NCBI RefSeq assembly: GCF_023502235.1 | Contig: NZ_JAMFLY010000001.1 | Location: forward strand, 682,001-746,000 | Direction: 5' to 3' | Length of the DNA stretch: 64,000 nucleotides | From: Flagellimonas myxillae | GTDB taxonomy: Bacteria > Bacteroidota > Bacteroidia > Flavobacteriales > Flavobacteriaceae | In this document: one piece after another, positions 44,247 through 52,620 of the stretch | Layout of the letters: each line of letters begins with the position of its first letter | How positions within the stretch are numbered: position 1 is the first letter of the stretch | The notes under the pieces: generated by a model | The model's database searches: none | Told to the model about the DNA's origin: nothing | Seen by the model: the letters and a program-made list of their open reading frames with translations, nothing else | Translations under genes and position numbers: made by a program

Positions 44247-46007
44247 ATGGAAGTACAACTACCCCTATTCTCCCAAAGCAAAAATTCAGCACCCTTTAAG
44301 TACGTCGTTTATGTACTTTTATTCTGTTTGCTTGTTCCCAAATTGAGCGCGCAGGAAAGCAATCCGTACGTGAGTTATGATGTACCCTTTCAAAATTTGC
44401 TGAAATTTAATCGCTTCCTGATCAATCCCACATTTTCTTCGGTTCGTGAAGACAAGTCTTATGTGAACTTGTTCCACCGAAGTCAGGGAGCTGATTTTAA
44501 TGACAATAACCAAAACTACTTTTTGAGTTATAGCGGCCGACTAAATGATCGGGTCGGTCTGGGCGTAAGCCTTTATAACCAGCAAGAAGGCGTTATCTCC
44601 AACTTGGGGATCATGGCCAACTATGCACATGGCATCCAATTGGGACAAAAAAGTAAATTGAGTTTTGGGGTGAACATACCTTATTATGTGAGCAGTTTTG
44701 ATCCCGACAGGGCGGTTGCCTTGGATGATGACCCCATCTTGAACTCCTCCACGCAGAATTCGATTATTTCCTTTCAGCCCGGATTAAACCTTTCTTTGGG
44801 CAAATTTGATTTTGGGGTATTCGCCCAAAATTTAGTGGATTATAACATCAAGACGGGAAAATCCTTAAGCGAATTCAATGAAAAGACGTTTTCCGGACAT
44901 ATCCAGTTTGCCCATGATTTTGAAAACGCTGCCGGGATATTTGAAGACGGACGCTTGTTACCTTTGGCGAGGGCCAGGTTTGAAGCTGAACAAGACCCCA
45001 TTTTTGGAGGAGGACTGATTCTGGATCTTCCCAAACTGGGTTGGATTCAAGGCGGATATGATCAATTCTACGGAGCCTCTGCCGGTACTGGGTTCAATCT
45101 AAACCGGAGACTTTCCTTTGGATACAACTTTGAAAAGAACATCAACAGAAACCTTTCCTATCTAGGGGTCACCCATGAGGTGTCCATTGCATTTTCATTC
45201 GTGCCCAGCATGTCCCGCAACATTTTGGCCTCTAATGAAACACCAGAGCGCAAGCCTATCGAGGGAACTTTTATAGCCGATATCAAGGAGAGTAAAAAGG
45301 AAAAGAAAAACAAACTGAACGCAAAAACCACTTTAAGACCTACCAACAAAGAGGATTTGGCATTCTGGGAGGCGCAAGTCAAAGAGTTAAAGGCGCAACA
45401 GGAAGATAACTACGCCGTGATCAATGAACTGATCTTTAAAATGGACTCCTTAGAGCAGAATCGACAAAGGGATTTGGAAAAACGCTTTGAGATGGTGATG
45501 CGCATGGTCAAGAGACAGACCGATAACAAGAGACCTGATATAGAACAACAAGCGCAAAAGCTTTATTTGGCGCAAAGCACGGATTTGGATTCTTTGGCAA
45601 GCGCAATGAACAATACTAGCGTGGCAGCAAATTCCCCCAAGCCCGAGAAAGCGGCCAAACCTAAGGGAACCTTTACTGGGGGAGCCTATAAACCTATCGA
45701 AAAATTCATCAACTTGGATGGGGTAGGGAAGGGCCACTATATCGTTGCCAATGTGTTCAAGAACGAAACTTATTTAAAAAACTTCATGGCGGACCTTAAA
45801 AAGCGCGGTTTGGAAGCGAAGTATTTTAAAAATCCAGACAACGGGCTCAACTACGTTTACCTGGCCAAATATGAGGAGAACGAACTCGCCTATGCGGCCT
45901 ATCGTTCGCAAATGGAGGGCGAATACAAAGGTGAGCTGTGGATAATGCATGTGGATAATCCGCGATATTCCAATTGGGCGGATACCAAGTTCCAGGACAA
46001 CGAATAA
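44247..46007 (+). CDS. PorP/SprF family protein fused to coiled coil and SPOR-like domain
   Basis: The 586-residue outer-membrane protein has a signal peptide ending LVPKLSAQES and a PorP/SprF type IX secretion barrel (about 37-335, with QNLLKFNRFLINPTFSS and GVGVSLYNQQ-type NDRVGLGVSLYNQQEGVISN). The C-terminal part is a charged coiled coil (about 345-430) and a SPOR-like domain (about 475-575, GKGHYIVANVFKNETYLKNF). Ordinary SprF proteins are about 330 residues and pair with a gliding adhesin; no adhesin gene is adjacent. The added parts may bind peptidoglycan (inference). Start at the ATG 44247, not the upstream TTG. Confidence 0.88.
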   Translation: MEVQLPLFSQSKNSAPFKYVVYVLLFCLLVPKLSAQESNPYVSYDVPFQNLLKFNRFLINPTFSSVREDKSYVNLFHRSQGADFNDNNQNYFLSYSGRLNDRVGLGVSLYNQQEGVISNLGIMANYAHGIQLGQKSKLSFGVNIPYYVSSFDPDRAVALDDDPILNSSTQNSIISFQPGLNLSLGKFDFGVFAQNLVDYNIKTGKSLSEFNEKTFSGHIQFAHDFENAAGIFEDGRLLPLARARFEAEQDPIFGGGLILDLPKLGWIQGGYDQFYGASAGTGFNLNRRLSFGYNFEKNINRNLSYLGVTHEVSIAFSFVPSMSRNILASNETPERKPIEGTFIADIKESKKEKKNKLNAKTTLRPTNKEDLAFWEAQVKELKAQQEDNYAVINELIFKMDSLEQNRQRDLEKRFEMVMRMVKRQTDNKRPDIEQQAQKLYLAQSTDLDSLASAMNNTSVAANSPKPEKAAKPKGTFTGGAYKPIEKFINLDGVGKGHYIVANVFKNETYLKNFMADLKKRGLEAKYFKNPDNGLNYVYLAKYEENELAYAAYRSQMEGEYKGELWIMHVDNPRYSNWADTKFQDNE

Positions 46008-46013
46008 TTGGTG

Positions 46014-46625
46014 CTAAGGGTTTAGCTTCTTCATTTTTTTAGAAATGGCTTTACTGCCGGCATCTTCCCTTTGCCCGAGCTCCTGTATGATTTCTGCATG
46101 ATCTTCAGGTCTGCCCTGGGACAGCTTGTATGCCGCCTGGATATCAATGATCTTAATTTGAAAGCCGACAACTCCCTTGACCTGCCTTAAAGTCTTGGGA
46201 GATAAATCGTTTAGGGACAAGGGTTTTTTTGAATCTTTTTCATACTTGTCCACCAACCTGTGCAAGGACGCCATAGTGCCCGATTCATCCAGAATTTTCA
46301 ACCTACCGTAAATGTGAACTGCTATATAGTTCCAGGTAGTTACCTCTTCCTCTTGGTACCAAGAAGAAGAAACATAGGCGTGGGGTCCGTTAAATATGCA
46401 CAACACCTCGGCCTCGTCTTGGAATGCCTTCCATTGCGGATTGGCTTTGGCAAGATGGCCCTCTAGTAGATGGGCGCCGTTGTCGTCGGTCCAAAGCTCT
46501 AGGGGAAGGTGCGTGGCCCAGGGTTTGCCCTCCAGTTGGTTAATTAGTATACCGAAACTGTTGTGTTTTAAAAATTCCTTGATTTCCTCAAGGTTCTCGT
46601 TTTTATAAATATGGGGAATGTACAT
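46014..46625 (-). CDS. FMN-binding PaiB-like transcriptional regulator family protein
   Basis: The 203-residue protein matches PaiB (FMN-binding split barrel), as in YIPHIYKNENLEEIKEFLKH, NSFGILINQLEGKPWATHLP and GPHAYVSSSWYQEEEVTTWN. PaiB of Bacillus represses sporulation and protease genes; in other bacteria function is unclear. It is convergent with the SprF fusion (6 bp apart). No DNA-binding helix is obvious. Confidence 0.85.
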   Translation of the reverse strand: MYIPHIYKNENLEEIKEFLKHNSFGILINQLEGKPWATHLPLELWTDDNGAHLLEGHLAKANPQWKAFQDEAEVLCIFNGPHAYVSSSWYQEEEVTTWNYIAVHIYGRLKILDESGTMASLHRLVDKYEKDSKKPLSLNDLSPKTLRQVKGVVGFQIKIIDIQAAYKLSQGRPEDHAEIIQELGQREDAGSKAISKKMKKLNP

Positions 46626-46730
46626 AATACTTCTTCTTCAGGTTTTTTGGTTCAGTTGTGATGTTGGAGATTAAGTCGAATTGACTAACAGATCAAGAGC
46701 AACTGCCCTTCGAAGTTACAATGGGATTTA

Positions 46731-46762
46731 AAATAAAAAAAGCGGACCTGAGTCCGCTTTTA
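46731..46762 (-). terminator. Terminator of the DUF4382 gene
   Basis: AGCGGAC (46741-46747) and GTCCGCT (46752-46758) form a perfect 7-bp stem around CTGA. On the minus strand a run TTTTTTTATTTT follows, so it ends the gene at 46785-47702. Confidence 0.85.
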
Positions 46763-46784
46763 TATATTGATTGCCATAAACTTT

Positions 46785-47702
46785 TCAATTCTCGGGATCT
46801 TCGATTACTTCCTTTTCCAATTGAAAATCCTGTATGGTCTTGTTCGCAACCACAATTTCCACATCAAGGGTGTCGCTGTTTATGTAACCCTCCAAAGCCG
46901 AAAAAACCTTATAAGTCCCAGCTTCCAATCCCATAATGGTATACTTTCCATCAGCATCGGTGAAACCCGAGGTGTTGAGGGTATCAGCTGCCCAGACCGA
47001 AATTTGTGCTCCCTCCAGCGGTACTTCGTTTTCGTCTTCCCATGTGGATACCAATCCGGTTAGACTTCCTGCTGTGGATATGTTGCATGCCTTAATTACT
47101 GGTTTGAAATTGAAACCGTGGATTCCATTTACGGATTTTGTATTTCCTTTTGCGATAAAGGAACGACTAACGTCAAAATCCAACAACAAATCTGCAGACA
47201 GGCCTCCCGCTACAGTAATCCCGGGTTTAATAAATATCTTGATTCCAGTTTGTTCTCCACTAGGAACTTTTAAATCGAAAACCCTACCATCCGTTAGGAC
47301 CACATTTACACCTCTAACATAAACTCGCACCAAATCGTAAGTTCCCACCGGAACTTCAATATCGGCAAGCATCTCAGTTGTTCCGTTGGTAAGTTCTAGT
47401 AGATTCACATCGATTTCATCTTCCATAAGGACAACAAATGGGGAATCGTTACCATTTTCCATGTCATCATCATTTTCATCTCCTGCTTCGCTGTCTTCAT
47501 CTTCGTGATCATCGCTCTTTCGTGCCTCCACTTTAAATATTGTGACATTAGCTTCTGCCACAAGCTCAAATGGAAAGGGAGCATCGGTTAACTGGACTGT
47601 CAATCTACCCATTTTATCTGCATCTGCATTGGGTTCCCCGGTGCAGCTTGCCATTAGAAAAGTTAGCGATAACAGTATTAGGGTGCAAAACTTAGTGTTC
47701 AT
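46785..47702 (-). CDS. DUF4382 lipoprotein with carboxypeptidase-regulatory-like domain
   Basis: The 305-residue lipoprotein (Cys20 after LSLTFLMAS) has a DUF4382 domain (about 32-200; RLTVQLTDAPFPFELVAEAN is its hallmark start), interrupted by an acidic insert about residues 63-86, and a carboxypeptidase-regulatory-like domain (about 215-290, LEGAQISVWAADTLNTSGFT). DUF4382 proteins are surface or periplasmic and of unknown function. The acidic loop may bind Ca2+ (inference). Stands alone. Confidence 0.88.
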   Translation of the reverse strand: MNTKFCTLILLSLTFLMASCTGEPNADADKMGRLTVQLTDAPFPFELVAEANVTIFKVEARKSDDHEDEDSEAGDENDDDMENGNDSPFVVLMEDEIDVNLLELTNGTTEMLADIEVPVGTYDLVRVYVRGVNVVLTDGRVFDLKVPSGEQTGIKIFIKPGITVAGGLSADLLLDFDVSRSFIAKGNTKSVNGIHGFNFKPVIKACNISTAGSLTGLVSTWEDENEVPLEGAQISVWAADTLNTSGFTDADGKYTIMGLEAGTYKVFSALEGYINSDTLDVEIVVANKTIQDFQLEKEVIEDPEN

Positions 47703-47867
47703 AACTATGGGGTTTAGTTAATTTTTTATAACCTACTGAAAATTAAGGGGTAGGGGTAGGTCAAAGATGCCAAGAGCTACCCAATAATCATAAAATTCCA
47801 CGAATTATTCGATGAACTACCGTAGTTTTTAATCCTATTCTTACAACCAGCTGGACAATGTAATACC

Positions 47868-49166
47868 TTAAGTATTTTTGAAAGGCTGTCTTTTCTTATA
47901 TGTCAAGGAACGCCAAAGCCATTCCGCAGGTCCAAATTGGAAATATTTGAACCAAATTGGACTATAGATCAACTGCACAATCCATATACCGCCAACAATA
48001 TAATAGAGTTCATGTCTCTCTAGTTGACCGAACAGTGAAAAGCCGAAGCCATAAAACAAAAATGCTGCAATTATGCTATGCACGAGATAATTCGTCAACG
48101 CCATTTTTCCAACCGCTGCCAATGCGTTTTGCAGAAATCTTAGCATCCCAGATTTAATAAATAACATAAACAGCCCAACATGACCTAGCGTTGTGAACAT
48201 CCGACCAAGCTGATAGGTCAGTCCAGCTTGTGAATTTGCCATAACGTCAAAATTTGCGCCGACCAGCAGGCAGGTTTCATAATAGTTGACAGAAAGACCA
48301 ATTAGGTAGCCTATCACTGCCATTAGGAGATAATACTTGGTGGTTCTTTCGCCATGGAAAATTCGCAACTTAAAAAATGCCATTCCTATCAGCATAAAGC
48401 TCATAAGGTCCCATGGCCAATATCTGTAAACGAACCAAGTTTGAAAAAGTTGATTGGTCTTGACTTTGCTTTTTACATTGGACCAATAACCTTTTTGTCG
48501 TTTATCAATTTCTTCCTGGACTTCTTCTGGGGTTTTCTTTTTTCTCTTCTTTTCCCATTTATCCAAGGCAGTTTGTTGCTTTTTGGTAAGCGAATCCCCA
48601 GTTTTCTGAATTGCAATAGCAGCCAATCCTTCTTCTTGTGTCACCAAGGAATTTTGGTAATCCGAGGAGTCCCAAAGCATGCCCAATAGTAAGAGAACTA
48701 GGCCATAACCAATTAGTTTCTTTGGAGTTGAATTTCTAAATGGAAACAACATCAAACCAAAGATGGCATAGGGATATAGAATGTCACCTTCCCATAAGAA
48801 AATGTAAACGTTGATGATTCCGAAAAGGAGTAGCCAAAGTAATCTTCGATAATAGATATCTGCGGTAATAATTCCAGCTCCCTTATTTTGAAGTCGAGAA
48901 GTAAGAAGTATCACCCCAGCACCAAAGAGCAAGGTGAACAAACCTCTCATGGTGCCCTCGAAAAGCATGTTGTTCACTACCCAAACATAAAGATTGGCCC
49001 CATCGGAGCCACCCGCAACCGAGGGGTCTCCATAGGCAAATGGGAGGCCCATGCCATTTATGTTCATTAATAGTATACCTAAAAGGGCAATGCCGCGGAT
49101 AACATCCAGGGAATTGATGCGGTCTTTCTTTTGGATTGGTTTAAAATTTTGGTTTGAAGTGGTCAT
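47868..49166 (-). CDS. DUF418 membrane protein (YeiB-like)
   Basis: The 432-residue membrane protein begins at the ATG at 49166 (TTSNQNFKPIQKKDRINSLD). The opening RINSLDVIRGIALLGILLMN and the C-terminal DUF418 region (VGKMALTNYLVHSIIAAFLF) identify the family. About ten membrane helices; a basic-charged soluble insert (about 205-245, KWEKKRKKKTPEEVQEEIDK) separates the halves. Function unknown, possibly export or an acyltransferase-like membrane protein. Codirectional with the gene before it, after its terminator. Confidence 0.88.
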   Translation of the reverse strand: MTTSNQNFKPIQKKDRINSLDVIRGIALLGILLMNINGMGLPFAYGDPSVAGGSDGANLYVWVVNNMLFEGTMRGLFTLLFGAGVILLTSRLQNKGAGIITADIYYRRLLWLLLFGIINVYIFLWEGDILYPYAIFGLMLFPFRNSTPKKLIGYGLVLLLLGMLWDSSDYQNSLVTQEEGLAAIAIQKTGDSLTKKQQTALDKWEKKRKKKTPEEVQEEIDKRQKGYWSNVKSKVKTNQLFQTWFVYRYWPWDLMSFMLIGMAFFKLRIFHGERTTKYYLLMAVIGYLIGLSVNYYETCLLVGANFDVMANSQAGLTYQLGRMFTTLGHVGLFMLFIKSGMLRFLQNALAAVGKMALTNYLVHSIIAAFLFYGFGFSLFGQLERHELYYIVGGIWIVQLIYSPIWFKYFQFGPAEWLWRSLTYKKRQPFKNT

Positions 49167-49189
49167 ATTTTGGTTGTTAAAGGTGAAAA

Positions 49190-49215
49190 CATAAAAAAGG
49201 GGCGATGAACGCCCC
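49190..49215 (-). terminator. Terminator of the 49236-50000 gene
   Basis: GGGGCG (49199-49204) and CGCCCC (49210-49215) pair around ATGAA, with CCTTTTTT following on the minus strand. It lies at the start side of the DUF418 gene, in whose leader it sits. Confidence 0.75.
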
Positions 49216-49235
49216 AATTCTAGGTTGGTTTTATA

Positions 49236-50000
49236 CTATTGCCGATTCGCAGACTCTACGGAACCGTCCGACCCGCTTAGATCCGGTCTAAATACCCAAA
49301 GTTCTTGTATGCTCTGATGGGTGGTGTCATCAAAGGCCGAAAGAAAATCCTTAAAGGACCCTTCTCCGTGGACCTCTTCGTACCATTGCGGAAATTTGTC
49401 TTCCCGAGACATCCACGAACTTTTATCATAGAAGTTGACCCAGGCCATATCCCTTCCATCAGCATTGGCGAGTTCGTTAAAATACACGCCCCATTGCTCG
49501 TTGCCGTCCTTAGCCTTGAAAACCTCGGTTACCTTATCCAATACTCCCGAAAACTCAGGCCCCTTAAATCTTTTAATATCCAGCATAAACACCGCCAAAT
49601 TTTTAAGGGTAAAATCCTGGGTGAAATTGGAACGCCTTGTATCTAGTTTCCAATAGGTAACATCGGATTCGGCCAGGGCGTTGGCAGCCACATTCTTGTT
49701 CCAATCGTCGTTGTGTCCGTTTTCTCCCTGTGGGGCATTGTCCATGGCGCTCCATGGATTTGGTCCCATGCTCCAAATATATTTACCAAAGTTCTTTCCA
49801 CTCATTACAAAGAATACATTCGCTTGAAAAGGTCCTTCGGAATGGAATTTTTTGTTGTGTGCCGCCAATCCCGCCTCAAATTCTGAAATTTTTTCTGGAT
49901 GTGCCGTTAGCATAAGATTGGTGAACATCCCGTACTCCTGTACCTCTTGAGCTGATATCATTAAAGGTATCAGCAGTGCTACTAAAAATAATTTTTTCAT
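49236..50000 (-). CDS. Secreted protein with two ferredoxin-like (dimeric alpha-beta barrel) halves
   Basis: The 254-residue protein has a signal peptide (LVALLIPLMISAQ) and two halves that look like tandem ferredoxin-like modules of the dimeric alpha-beta barrel type: EYGMFTNLMLTAHPEKISEF... and LKNLAVFMLDIKRFKGPEFS..., each a strand, helix, strand. A similar two-half layout occurs in the gene at 50600-51370. Substrate and function unknown. Last gene of a three-gene codirectional set. Confidence 0.72.
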   Translation of the reverse strand: MKKLFLVALLIPLMISAQEVQEYGMFTNLMLTAHPEKISEFEAGLAAHNKKFHSEGPFQANVFFVMSGKNFGKYIWSMGPNPWSAMDNAPQGENGHNDDWNKNVAANALAESDVTYWKLDTRRSNFTQDFTLKNLAVFMLDIKRFKGPEFSGVLDKVTEVFKAKDGNEQWGVYFNELANADGRDMAWVNFYDKSSWMSREDKFPQWYEEVHGEGSFKDFLSAFDDTTHQSIQELWVFRPDLSGSDGSVESANRQ

Positions 50001-50029
50001 TGTGTGTTGGTTTATAGTGATACTTACTT

Positions 50030-50542
50030 TTATTCTTCTTGGGACTCTTCCTTAGCCATTTTAGCAGCTTCTTCCAGCTCCCTAAGTGTCAGCACGATTT
50101 CCGTGGGATCCCAATAACCGTATTCCCGTACTATTTTTCCATCCACAAAACGGTAGGTGAGATGTAGTGGAACTTTAACTTCCTTACCATTGGCCGCAAG
50201 GGTCCCTTTCCACTCCACCCAGCAATTAACCCAGGTTTCTCCCTTATCGGTGACCACCATTTCAAAATCTTGATCTTCTGGATTGAATCCCCTGCTGGAA
50301 TAATTGGCATCGGTTTGTTTGTGGTATTCCATAGTCTCGGAAGGTGACATGCTCTTCGAACTGTTATAGTTGGTTTTAGAGGTGTCGGCATACATACTGG
50401 TATCGTAGCTCTTGCTATCGTAGTTGGCCAGCAGTTTTTTTACGGTGTCGATTTCTGGAGAGTTTTGGGTATATCTCGTGGGGCCTTGGTTGCAGGCTGC
50501 AAAAAGTGCAACCACTAAACCCAATACATATAATTTTTTCAT
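50030..50542 (-). CDS. SnoaL-like (NTF2-fold) lipoprotein
   Basis: The 170-residue lipoprotein (signal LVVALFAAC) has a region about 30-150 that resembles the NTF2-like/SnoaL fold, with TVKKLLANYDSKSYDTSMYA at the start, ETWVNCWVEWKGTLAANGKE and HLTYRFVDGKIVREYGYWDP near the end. A ligand pocket is typical but no catalytic residue is clear. It sits between the two barrel-type secreted genes, 29 and 57 bp away. Confidence 0.78.
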   Translation of the reverse strand: MKKLYVLGLVVALFAACNQGPTRYTQNSPEIDTVKKLLANYDSKSYDTSMYADTSKTNYNSSKSMSPSETMEYHKQTDANYSSRGFNPEDQDFEMVVTDKGETWVNCWVEWKGTLAANGKEVKVPLHLTYRFVDGKIVREYGYWDPTEIVLTLRELEEAAKMAKEESQEE

Positions 50543-50565
50543 TGTTTGTTGATTTTTTTGATTAA

Positions 50566-50593
50566 AAAAACCGCACCAAAATGGATGCGGGAT
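50566..50593 (-). terminator. Terminator-like hairpin of the 50600-51370 gene
   Basis: CCGCA (50571-50575) and TGCGG (50586-50590), with CCA/TGG inside, followed on the minus strand by TTTTTTT. Short stem, but the T run is good. Confidence 0.6.
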
Positions 50594-50599
50594 TAAAAA

Positions 50600-51370
50600 T
50601 TATTGTGGTGTATAGGCAAGGTCTGATCTCATTTCACCGGTAATTTCTTCCATTTTGGTCACATGTTTCAGCACCTTTCCGAACACAGCTTGTGCCTCTG
50701 GCCCAAGGAGTTTATCGTTGGCCTCACTGTTCATTTCAAAAGTAGTCCCATCCTTGGCGGCAACTGCAACCATGTAAAAACTTCCCATAGTGCCAAATGC
50801 ACTTCGGTAAACGCGATAATGGGTTTTGGAACCCTTTTCCTCAAACATTTTTTTAACGGCTTTCATTCCTTCTTTCATTCCTGCCATTTGTGCTGGGGTG
50901 GTGTGTAGGTAAAAGAAACGTCTGTAATCTTGGCCTTCGGGTGTCTGGGTTATACCACCTGGCATATAGGACAAACTTTTGTCGAGAACAATTACATAGT
51001 CGCCATGGGCCGTATAACAATCGTCCATGTCATCGAACAATTTGTCAAATGTATCTTCTCCCATTTTCTCCCGTAGGGTGCTAAAACCTTTGTTTGCCTT
51101 GGAAATGTCCGATAGCGAATCGATTGGGGAAATAAACAGATATCTAAAGTCATCTGTTTGTGCAGCAATCCAGGCCAAGGTTTGGATATTGTGCTTTTTG
51201 CATTGATCTGAGAGTTCCTTCGTTGCTTTTTCGTACTCTGCGACCATGGAGGGCATTACCCGGTCTTCATGGACCCAAAAGGCTTGCGTAGTTTTTTCCT
51301 GGGCGAATACCGAACAGGAGATTGCTGCGGCGAAAATAGTCACCAACAGCTTTGCTGATAGTTGTTTCAT
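50600..51370 (-). CDS. Secreted protein with two ferredoxin-like halves
   Basis: The 256-residue protein has a signal peptide (LVTIFAAAISCSVFAQ) and two modules similar in layout to the gene at 49236-50000: FWVHEDRVMPSMVAEYEKAT... and RFFYLHTTPAQMAGMKEGMK.... Dimeric alpha-beta barrel members include monooxygenases and haem proteins, but no cofactor motif can be seen. First gene of the three-gene set; the 400-bp upstream gap carries its promoter, not located. Confidence 0.72.
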   Translation of the reverse strand: MKQLSAKLLVTIFAAAISCSVFAQEKTTQAFWVHEDRVMPSMVAEYEKATKELSDQCKKHNIQTLAWIAAQTDDFRYLFISPIDSLSDISKANKGFSTLREKMGEDTFDKLFDDMDDCYTAHGDYVIVLDKSLSYMPGGITQTPEGQDYRRFFYLHTTPAQMAGMKEGMKAVKKMFEEKGSKTHYRVYRSAFGTMGSFYMVAVAAKDGTTFEMNSEANDKLLGPEAQAVFGKVLKHVTKMEEITGEMRSDLAYTPQ

Positions 51371-51770
51371 AAGGTTGAAATTAAATGTTGCTATTATGTT
51401 GAATTAGTCACAAAATGGATAAGCTACAACTTGCTTAATCTCAACCAACATGTATCCGCCTGCCTTTTGCAAGTAAAGGGCCTACTTCTTAGGGGAACGG
51501 ATAGGGAATGAAGAAGTGTAAAATGTTAAATTCCCAACCCTTTAATATAGTAAAAAACTGGTAATGAATGTATTAATGCTCTAACATTCTAATAAATGTT
51601 AATAAAATGACTAGAATATGACGCTTTTTCCTACAGCTGGAAATCTATAGTATCACAATAGGATATTTTTCCCTGTGGTAATTAATATCAATTCAATATT
51701 TAAAAAGGTTCTAACAAGTAAACCCCAAGGACAGCAAAACTGAACCTCGGGGTCTGCACCAACCAAAAAA
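51371..51770. other. 400-bp intergenic gap
   Basis: No coding gene is seen. It contains the AT-rich leader of the gene ending at 51370 and, near 51722-51753, the terminator of the DUF4249 gene. No clear TAnnTTTG box on the minus strand was found. Confidence 0.6.
51720..51753 (-). terminator. Terminator of the DUF4249 gene
   Basis: ACCCCAAGG and CCTCGGGGT pair with one mismatch across about 13 bases; the minus-strand run after it is TTTACTTGTT, moderately T-rich. Weak but in the expected place. Confidence 0.5.
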
Positions 51771-52616
51771 CTACTGAAATATATATGTCTCTTGCACCAT
51801 TTGGGTCACCCTAAAGTAGCCATATGGGGTATTGTCCGTATTGTCCAAATTAATGCAGTTTCCTACCAAGGGCACCGGGGTAGCACTAAAAGGATCTCCT
51901 GAACTTTCAAACTGTTCTATAAGCAGTTGCATGTAGTTATAATAGTTTCTGGAGATACCAAGAAGTTTGATGTCCACCACATCTCCAGGTTGAAATTCCG
52001 AGATATTGTCCTGTTCGTCCTCAATCTTTTCGTAATAGAAGGTGGCCTCATTACCATCAATGAATTCGTCCTTGATATCGAAAAGCTCAGGGAGCAGGTC
52101 ATTTTGGCTTTGGAACCGCAGGAAATAGTAATTTTCAATCCCTTCTGGATCTTCAAAAGAAACGTTTACTTCCAAGGCTTCGTCGTCCTCTCCATCCTCT
52201 GTGGATTGAGTAACTTCCGAAATGTCACTTACACTATACAAAGTTTCCGAACCTGTGTAGTGTTCTCCTTCATAATTGATATCCAAAGTGTAGGTGTCAC
52301 CAATCACAGGGACAAAAGCGTCCGTGGTGTATCTGCCGTCTTGCTGATCTGTGAATGCAAACACAGCACCTGAATCCACATTTGTCACTTGAACGGTTGC
52401 TCCGTTGACGGGGTTTGGGTTTTGATTGTCAAAAAATGGCGTAGAGGTACTTAAAAGAATGGTTTGGTTGTTCCCGAGCGTTCCCTTTTCCCAATCCAAG
52501 GACGCCTCTATGGTCAATCTTATTGGACCTTCCGGAACATCTACTTCGATGACATCCGTGCATGAAGTTGAGGTCAAAACCAATGCGCCAAGTATTATTT
52601 TATATATGATTTTCAT
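51771..52616 (-). CDS. DUF4249 lipoprotein partner of the second TonB receptor
   Basis: The 281-residue lipoprotein (Cys19 after ALVLTSTS) starts at the ATG at 52616, 4 bp after the receptor stop. DUF4249 features: PIRLTIEASLDWEKGTLGNN, NGATVQVTNVDSGAVFAFTD, then YTLDINYEGEHYTGSETLYS; shorter than the paralog at 19728. C-terminal Cys in VGNCINLDNTDNTPYGYFRV. It completes the receptor/DUF4249 pair. Confidence 0.9.
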   Translation of the reverse strand: MKIIYKIILGALVLTSTSCTDVIEVDVPEGPIRLTIEASLDWEKGTLGNNQTILLSTSTPFFDNQNPNPVNGATVQVTNVDSGAVFAFTDQQDGRYTTDAFVPVIGDTYTLDINYEGEHYTGSETLYSVSDISEVTQSTEDGEDDEALEVNVSFEDPEGIENYYFLRFQSQNDLLPELFDIKDEFIDGNEATFYYEKIEDEQDNISEFQPGDVVDIKLLGISRNYYNYMQLLIEQFESSGDPFSATPVPLVGNCINLDNTDNTPYGYFRVTQMVQETYIFQ

Positions 52617-52620
52617 GCTG

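Noticed and set aside
44180-44299. 39-codon frame overlapping the start of the SprF fusion gene
   Set aside because: Out of frame, no motif; possible leader peptide but nothing supports translation.
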